Positions 48,701 to 57,700 of a DNA stretch of 64,000 bases are shown in pieces (the stretch's first letter is position 1; each line of letters begins with the position of its first letter). The stretch covers positions 62,001 through 126,000 of the forward strand of contig JANQSS010000226.1 of the NCBI GenBank assembly GCA_028279185.1, read 5' to 3'. Origin of the DNA: Saprospiraceae bacterium (GTDB taxonomy: Bacteria > Bacteroidota > Bacteroidia > Chitinophagales > Saprospiraceae). The notes beneath the pieces are model-generated. The model did not search any database, had not been told where the DNA came from, and saw only the letters and a program-made list of their open reading frames with translations. The position numbers and the translations under genes were made by a program.

Positions 48701-51700
48701 GAAATTGTAATAGATACGACGATATCCACAGCTGCCGGGCCGACAATATCGCTTTTGGCGAGTACCAACAGCTATTGCGGACCCAATATGGGCGCGGCGA
48801 TTGTCACGGCCAGCGGAGGTACTGGACCGTACACGTTTGAATGGAATCATAATCCGGCATTAACTGATTCATTTGCCTCGGATCTACCTGGAGGTGGCAT
48901 CAGTGTCCTTGTTCGCGATCAAAATAACTGTACGGACGACGTCCAGTTTCTCATTGATGAAACGAACCCTGTAGACTTGTTAATCGACAGTTTTACCCAC
49001 GAAACATGTGCACTTGACAACGGGACGGTCATTCTTAATTACACGGGTGGTTTTGGAACAGTGACTTATGAATGGAGTCACGACAATACGCTGTCCACAA
49101 GTATTGCACAAAATCTTTCTTCAGGAACATATTTTGTTACCGCTACGGACGCAGTTGGGTGTTTTGATACCATTCAAGTTAATATTGATAGTATTGCGGC
49201 ACCCGTACTTCAAGTGGATTTAATGCAGAATAATTCATGTGAACAACAAAATGGATTTATCCAATTGAACGTATTGAGTGGAACCGCTCCTTTTCTATTT
49301 CAATGGTCGCATGACATTAATCTGGATGCGCCTATAGCCACAGGCCTGTCAGGAGGCTCATATCAAATAACAGTTTCCGATGCATCCTTATGCATCGATA
49401 CAGCTTCTGTTGAATTAACGAACGATCAAGCGCTTGACATATCCTTGCTCAACATCATACCTGAGAGTTGCAATGGACTGGACGGAAGTATTTCAACCTC
49501 GACAATAGGTGGACTTGCACCGTTTTCATTTGAATGGTCACATGACGTAACGTTAAATGACACGGTCGCAACGGGACTCATGAGCGGATCGTACACGGCC
49601 ATCGTTGGGGACGCTTTGGGTTGTGCGGATACATTGCAATCTATGGTTCCTCATGCTGATACACCAATGTTAAACATTGTATCTACGATTCCTAATACGT
49701 GCGGCCTGAACGATGGATCAATCGCAGTCACAGGTGCAGGAGGAGGTAGACCTTACACCTATGCATGGTCGCATGACGGTAGCTTAACAGACTCCCTGGC
49801 CTCCAACCTTATGGATGATGACTACAGCGTTACGGTTACGGATGCCTTTGGTTGTGTGGACACATTACAAATTACATTACCTTGCTTCACTGCTCTTGCT
49901 ATAATTGTGACAGACACATCTAATGAAACTTGCGGGTTATCGAATGGGTCGGTCAGTATCCAAATTGTTGGTGGAACGAGTCCATATTCCTTTTTATGGA
50001 GTCATGATAATACCTTGGATACCAATGTCGTAGAAGACCTACAAGCAGGCATGTATGAAGTCACGGTAACGGATGCTTTCGGTGATATGACTTCGGCGCA
50101 AATTCAAATATTCAATGAAGAAAGCCCAGTTCTTCAGCTCGAACAGAGCTTATCCAATAATTGTCCAACAGGATCGAATGGTCTGATATCAGTTTCAGGG
50201 ATGAACGGATCAAGACCATATGCCTATCAGTGGAGTCATGATGGACTTTTGACGGACAGTGTGGCAATGGAACTGAATCAGGGATCCTACACCGTGGTGG
50301 TCATAGATGCCAATAATTGTAGGGACACCTTGATGGAAAATATAATGGATGAAGAATTACTTTCGTCCTCTTTCATGGCAGTTACAGAAACAGAATGTGT
50401 GATGGCTACAGGGGCCATTTCGATACAATCGTCTCTAGGGCGTCCTCCATACTTTTACAACTGGAGTCATGATGGAACGGTAATTGACTCATTCGCCACC
50501 GAACTTGCCGCTGGTCATTATTCTATCACCATATCTGATCTGAGTGGTTGTGCTATCGAGATCGATACTACCATTGCGGAAGCACAAAGTCCGGACCTCT
50601 CTTTACTATTGATCGAACCGAGCACATGCGATGCCGATAATGGTCGGGCAATTGTTCAAGCAACAGGAGGATTGGCCCCATACACTTATGCGTGGAGCCA
50701 CGACACAACTTTGATAGATTCCATTGCGATAAACCTTACTGAGGGCTCCTACAATGTAACGGTCACCGATATTAACTTATGCACCGATACACTAACGATA
50801 AATGTCGGAGGCAGTCCACCAATTGTAGTCATTCCTGTTGATTCCGTACAAGAGACATGTGGTCTCGGTAATGGGTCACTAACAATTTCGGCTTCGGGAG
50901 GACTCACACCCTATTCGTATAGATGGAGTCACGATACGCTACTCAATGATAGTGTGGCTTTGGGATTAGGTGCGGGGTTTTATGAGGTAGCGGTACGTGG
51001 TCAAAATGGGTGTTCAGATACATTGATGCTGTCTATCTCTAATGTTGAAGGCCCGAGCATTACCCTTGACTCCAAACAGGACAATAGTTGTAGCCAATCG
51101 AATGGTGAACTAATTGTAACATCAATTGGAGGTCTGCCTCCGTATAGTTATGCTTGGTCTCATGATAATACTCTGACTGATTCTATGGCTACTGACTTAC
51201 CGGCCGGGAATTATGTTGTGACCGTCACAGATTTCAATGGCTGTGAGGTAACATTGACGGAGACCATCATCGATTTGGCTATTTTCGATTTTAATCTTGC
51301 CTCCATTGTTCAAACGACTTGCGGTGCCAATGATGGTTTAATTGTGATTGCTGGAAGTGGTGGAATCTATCCATACAGCTATGTCTGGAACCATGACCCT
51401 ACTGAGACGGACTCGATTGCTGATAACTTAGGATCAGGATTTTATTCTGTAACTGTCACTGATAATCGAGGATGCGAGGAAATATTAATGACCGAAGTTA
51501 CTACAACCGATGGACCAACTGCGGAGTTAATCGATATGACGTCTAGCAGTTGTGAACTGGAAAATGGCTCTGCCATTGTGCGAGGAATCAACGGCCAATC
51601 GCCATATACATTCGCTTGGAGTCATGATGGAACATTGACCGATTCTATCGCTGTACAACTCGGAGAGGGAACATACACAGTAACGGTCACTGATCTAAAT

Positions 51701-54700
51701 GCCTGCTCAGATCAACTGAATATTATTATTGGCGGCAGTCCAGCCTTGCTGTTGACTGTTGTTGATAGCCAGAATGAAATGTGCAGTTCATCGGATGGCT
51801 ATATTTCCTTATCATCCATTCAGGGCAGCCGACCGACTACATACGCTTGGAGCCACGATGGATCACTCATGGATTCTGTTGCTACCAACTTAACTGCTGG
51901 CATCTATAGGGTGATGGGATCCGACAATATGGGTTGTCAGGATTCGGTACAAATTACATTGACGAATACTCCCGGTCCAGTTATTACAAATATTTCATCC
52001 GTGGACAATTCTTGTACACAGGACAATGGCCAAATTACCATCCAGGTGGCCGATGGTACACCGAATTATTCATATAGCTGGTCGCATAACATGATGTTGA
52101 ATGATTCAATTGCATCAAATTTACCAGCAGGTGAATACATCGTAACAATAACCGACGATAACCAATGCTCCACTATAGGAGTTGATACGATACAGGATTT
52201 GAATGTTTTGGATTTCACCGTTTCATCAGTTGTTTCGACGGGTTGCACATCAAGCAATGGTATTGTGACGATTTCAGGAGGGGGCGGGATTTATCCTTAT
52301 CAATATGCATGGAGTCATGATCTAACTGAAACGGATTCGGTTGCAGAAAATTTGGCTGCCGGAATGTACACAGTTACGGTCTCAGATAATCGAGGATGCT
52401 TTGAAGTGTTAGTGGCTGAAGTCATGACAACAGATGGACCTTCTATATCATTGGTTTCCATGCTGCATAGCACGTGCGATTTAGAGAATGGCATGGCTGT
52501 CGTGGAAGGGCTCAATGGAACACCACCATATGCTTACACCTGGAGCCATGATACTATGCTCGTCGACTCTCTTGCAATTAGTCTTGCAGAAGGCATATAT
52601 TTCGTAACGGTTACGGATGCCAATTTTTGTACAGACCAACTTAGCATTGCAGTAGATGGAAGCCCTGAATTGGGAATAACTGTCGTAGATAGTATAAATG
52701 AAACATGCTCTGCTGCGAACGGATCTATCTCTTTGACGGCCTTAAATGGCAGCCGTCCAGTTTCCTATATCTGGAGCCATGATGGGTCGGTTATGGATTC
52801 ATTGGCCGTGAATTTGTCAGCGGGTTCATATACGGTCATAGGAACAGACATGGTTGGATGCAGGGATACGGCGATGATCGTTCTGTCGAATACACCAGGG
52901 CCTGCTGCAGTTGCAATGGACGTTGAAGACAATAGCTGCTCCCAAGCCAACGGACAAATGTCGGTGGCTGTCACCGGAGGCACTCCGATGTACACGTACG
53001 AGTGGTCGCATGATACTTTGCTACACGATTCTATAGCAACAAATCTATCCGCGGGTGCATATTCTGTGACGATCACAGACGCGAATCAATGTATAGCAAT
53101 TGCAACGGATACAATAGAAACTGCACCCATTCTTGATTTTATTATTGAATCAACGAGTATGACTGCTTGTGGTATGTCATCTGGGTCAATTGTTTTATCC
53201 GGAGATGGAGGCCGATACCCATATACGTATGAATGGAGTCATGATACTAATTTGACTGATTCTATCGCGACTGCCCTTGCCACAGGATCCTATTCGATTA
53301 CCGTTACGGATGCACGAGGGTGTCAAGTGCTGTTATCAACTGAAATATTTGAGACTAATCCGCCTATTCTAAATCTGGATCAAGTGGTTCACAGTAGTTG
53401 TGAATTAAGTAATGGAATGATTTCGGTCATAGCTTCGGGTGGTCAAGGGCCTTATACGTTTGCGTGGGGCCACGACATCAATGCGTCGGATTCAGTGGTA
53501 GTCGGTCTTTCCGCCGACACGTATAACGTAACTGTAGTGGACGCAAACGCCTGTTCGGACACACTACATGTCGTTGTGGAAGGAACACCATCGATTGACC
53601 TTTCCATCGCGAACGTCATTCATGAAACATGTGGCGCGTCAAATGGAAGTATTATCCTTACGTCTACCGGAGGCAGCGTTCCAATTTCATATACCTGGAG
53701 TCACGATGCGACCCTGAATGATAGTGTGGCTCTAAATTTGGCAGCCCGAACATATTTTGTGACTGCCACAGACTTTTATAACTGCACAGACACCATCAGC
53801 ATTGACCTGTCTAATGCAGATGGGCCTCAACTCGATTCAGTTACCGTGCTGTCTAATTCGTGTTCGAGTCCGAACGGTTTCATACAAGTTTCGTTCTCAA
53901 CATCATCACCACCTCTTTCCTATTCATGGTCTCATGATGCAAATTTAAATGCAGATTCGGCAATGAATCTGTTGGAAGGTGTCTATCATGTGACTGTTAC
54001 GGATGATATTGGATGCGTATATGTCCATTCAGAAACGGTTTTGAACCAATTCGAATTTGATTTTAACATATTATCTGTCAATCAGACAGGCTGTCAGACT
54101 TCTACAGGAGAGATAGTTTTAAGCGGAAGCGGTGGAAGCTATCCGTATACCTATGCATGGAGTCATGATGTGAATGAAACGGATTCGGTTGCCTCAAATC
54201 TTGGGGCGGGACTTTACGTGGTAACCGTTACCGACGACAGAGGCTGTTTTGAAATTTTAGATACAGAGGTCATGCAATCAAATTCACCGACATTATCACT
54301 CGTTCAATCTGCATCGAGTATGTGCGGTTTGAATAATGGTAGTGCAGTAATCTCAAGTGTAGGGGGTGCACAACCGTATATCTATGCTTGGGACCATGAT
54401 GTAACGCTGTCGGACTCTATCGCCACTGATTTAGGTGAAGGTATGTATACCGTCACGGTGACCGATGGGAATGGATGCATTGATGTTCTTTCATTTTCTA
54501 TTGGTGGTAGTCCTGAAGTAATGATGACTATCGTCGAAGCAGTCGACGAAGACTGTGGTAGTCAAAACGGTCTTTTGAGAATTACGACTCAAAGTGGATC
54601 GCACCCCATTCTTTATAGCTGGAACCATGATGCTACATTAACCGATTCGGTGGCTACTGGCTTGACGGCGGGGTCGTATTTGATTGTTGGCATAGATGCC

Positions 54701-57700
54701 TTCGGGTGTCGAGATACAATTTTAACATCCTTAATGGGCACTGACGAAATCACGACAGCCGTGCAGTCATCCTCTGACAATACCTGCTCTATGTCAAATG
54801 GGCAAATCATTCTAACGGTGATAAATGGAATTCCGCCATTAACCTATCAATGGTCTCATGACGCCACGTTGAATGATTCTATAGCGAATAATCTCACAGG
54901 AGGTACATATGTAGTCATCATCGAGGACGCAAATGGCTGTCACGATACGCTAGAACATTCGATTGGTGATAGCGCGCCTCTTTCATTTCAAGTCGATCAA
55001 GTTGATTCATCGGCCTGCTTCCCGGGTACTGGGTCAATATCGGTTTTGGCGATGGGTGGGGTTTTACCTTATACATTCACATGGGGCCATGATGCGAACT
55101 TGAACAGCAATATTGCTAACAACCTGGTGGCGGAAATTTATGATGTGTCGGTTACTGATGCCGTTGGATGTTTGGAAGTACTGCAGGTTGAAGTGCCCCA
55201 ATTTGAAGGCCCGGTTGCGGCAGACGTAGTTATTAGCCCGGCTGTTTGCGACGGCGCCACTGGATCGATTCAACTCAACATAAGTGGTGGTTTGCCTCCT
55301 TATTCGATCGAGTGGTCTCACGATCCTACGCTCACTGGACCAATTGCTGACAATTTGGATGCTGGTTTGTATTTGTATACAATTCGAGATGCGCGCAACT
55401 GCATGATTTCCGATGTTGTCGTTGTTACGAGTTCATCGGGTATAGCAATTGCACTGGATTCTGCACAAAGGCCAGCCTGTGAGATGACCAATGGTTTTAT
55501 TCTTATCTCCATTTCTGGAGGAAATGGGCCTTATGACATAGAATGGTATAATGCTGACGATATAACTGCTATAATTGGATCAGGTGTAATGTTGGATAAT
55601 CTGAGCGCAGGTGAGTATGTAGTTATGGCAGCTGATGGTGACGGCTGTACAGATTTGACTTCGTTCATTTTACAAGATATAGAGGACATGTCGGCTTTAG
55701 TGATAGCGATAGATGAGACATGTTTTGATGCCGATAATGGATTGGCCTCTATTTCAGTTACTGCCGGAGGTACTTCCCCATTCCAATATCAATGGGATGA
55801 CGCAAATCAAACAGCCACTTCCACTATTTCACCACTTGCGGAAGGCTTGTATCACGTAACGATTACCGATGCCAACGGGTGCACCCTGGTGGATTCGGCT
55901 GAGATAGGACAACCGGCAGAGGTTGTTATTGATACATTCATTATTCCTCCGGGTTGTCAGTCTCCTGACGGAGCTAGCATTTTTGTAGATGCGGAAGGCG
56001 GGGTCGGACCATTCATTTACCTATGGCCCAATGAAGGTGTTGGCGGCCAGACATTGTCGAATATCACGGCTGGAGTATATGATTTGTATATTGAGGATTC
56101 AACCGGATGCTCTCAGTCTTATTTGATCGAAGTGCCAACGATAGATGACATCACGATCAGTGCTGGAGAAGTCGAACCACCTGCTTGTGATTTAAGTCAA
56201 GGTGGCTCACTGACGGTCAATGTTATTGGCGGACAACCACCTTATACTATCGTTTGGAACGATGCTTTGATGCAGGAAGGCTCAACGGCTCTTGATCTGC
56301 AGCCTGGTGTCTATATGGCTTACGTAGCGGATCAAGCTGGTTGTATGGATACCCTTTCGATGGAAGTACCGGAAACACCAGGAGTGGCGATTTTATTAAA
56401 CGAGATTCAGGCACCGGTTTGCGCAGATGAGGCCAATGGAGAAATAGAAGTTGTAGTCAGTGGGGGCTCAGGTAATTATGCCTACTTATGGGACGACTCG
56501 AACTTTCAAATGACGGCGCGAGCTGTTAGTCTGACTGCAGGGTCGTACATAGTGCGGGTGACGGATATAGACCTGGGTTGTATCAATAGGGATACATTCG
56601 AATTGACTGATCCGGCTGCCCTTGTTATCGATTCATTCCAAGTAATGGATGTGTCCTGTTTTGGAGGGTCCACCGGGTTGGCGGCAGTCTTTGCCTCTGG
56701 TGGTACTGGGAATCTGTCCTATCAATGGAATGATGACCAGTCGCAAATGTCAGACACGGCCATAAACTTAGACATTGGCACATACGCTGTAACCGTCACA
56801 GATATAAATGGTTGCATCGTTTCTGCAGAAACAGGACTGACACAGCCTGCGCCCATTTCTTTTGTCGTAGTGGATTCACAAGGTGTTACATGTAATGGAG
56901 CGCATGATGCATTTGCAAAAGTAGACGTACAAGGTGGTGTAGCGCCATATGACATATTCTGGTTAACAACAGGAACGGCAGGAGATAGTATCGGCAATTT
57001 GATGGGCGGAACCTACCAAGCAGAGATTCAAGATGCCAATGATTGCAGGGATACCATCGAAGTGATTTTGCACGAGCCCGACTCCGTTCGCATTACACTA
57101 ATCGATCTTGTTGATGCGAATTGTTCTGGAGCTCAAATGGGACAAATTTCTATTGAGGCATCGGGAGGAACAGGGGGCTATATGTATCTATGGGACGATG
57201 ATTTTAATCAAATTACTTCGACAGCGTTTAATTTAGATTCAGGCATCTATACGGTTATTGTTGCGGATGAAAATAATTGCCAAAATTCTGCCTCTTTCGA
57301 GATTACGGGATTATCAGAATTATTGATCGATGTGATCAATGTCGTTCAACCAAGTTGTTTTGGTGATCAAAATGGCTCCGTATCCATTTCTGTTGAAGGT
57401 GGAAATAATGATTACGTTTATTTATGGAATGACCCGGCCTTACAGACAGACTCCACGGCTATCGGTCTAACCGCGGGTGAATACATTGTTTTTGTTTCGA
57501 ATGGAGATGGGACCTGTCCAACCCGTGATACAGTCGCATTACAACAGCCTGAAGAGATTATGGTAACGCATCAAATATGGCAACAGGTCCTTTGTTTTGG
57601 AGATTCTAATGCAGTGGCCAAAGTTAATGTTACCGGAGGTACGACTCCATATGAATTTGATTGGTTAGAATTAGGGATTGATTTAGGTGATTCACTTACT

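Noticed and set aside
47588-55444. Regular 231-nt periodicity as a non-coding satellite or CRISPR-like array
   Set aside because: The period is an exact multiple of three inside one uninterrupted reading frame, and the conserved positions are amino acids, not bases.
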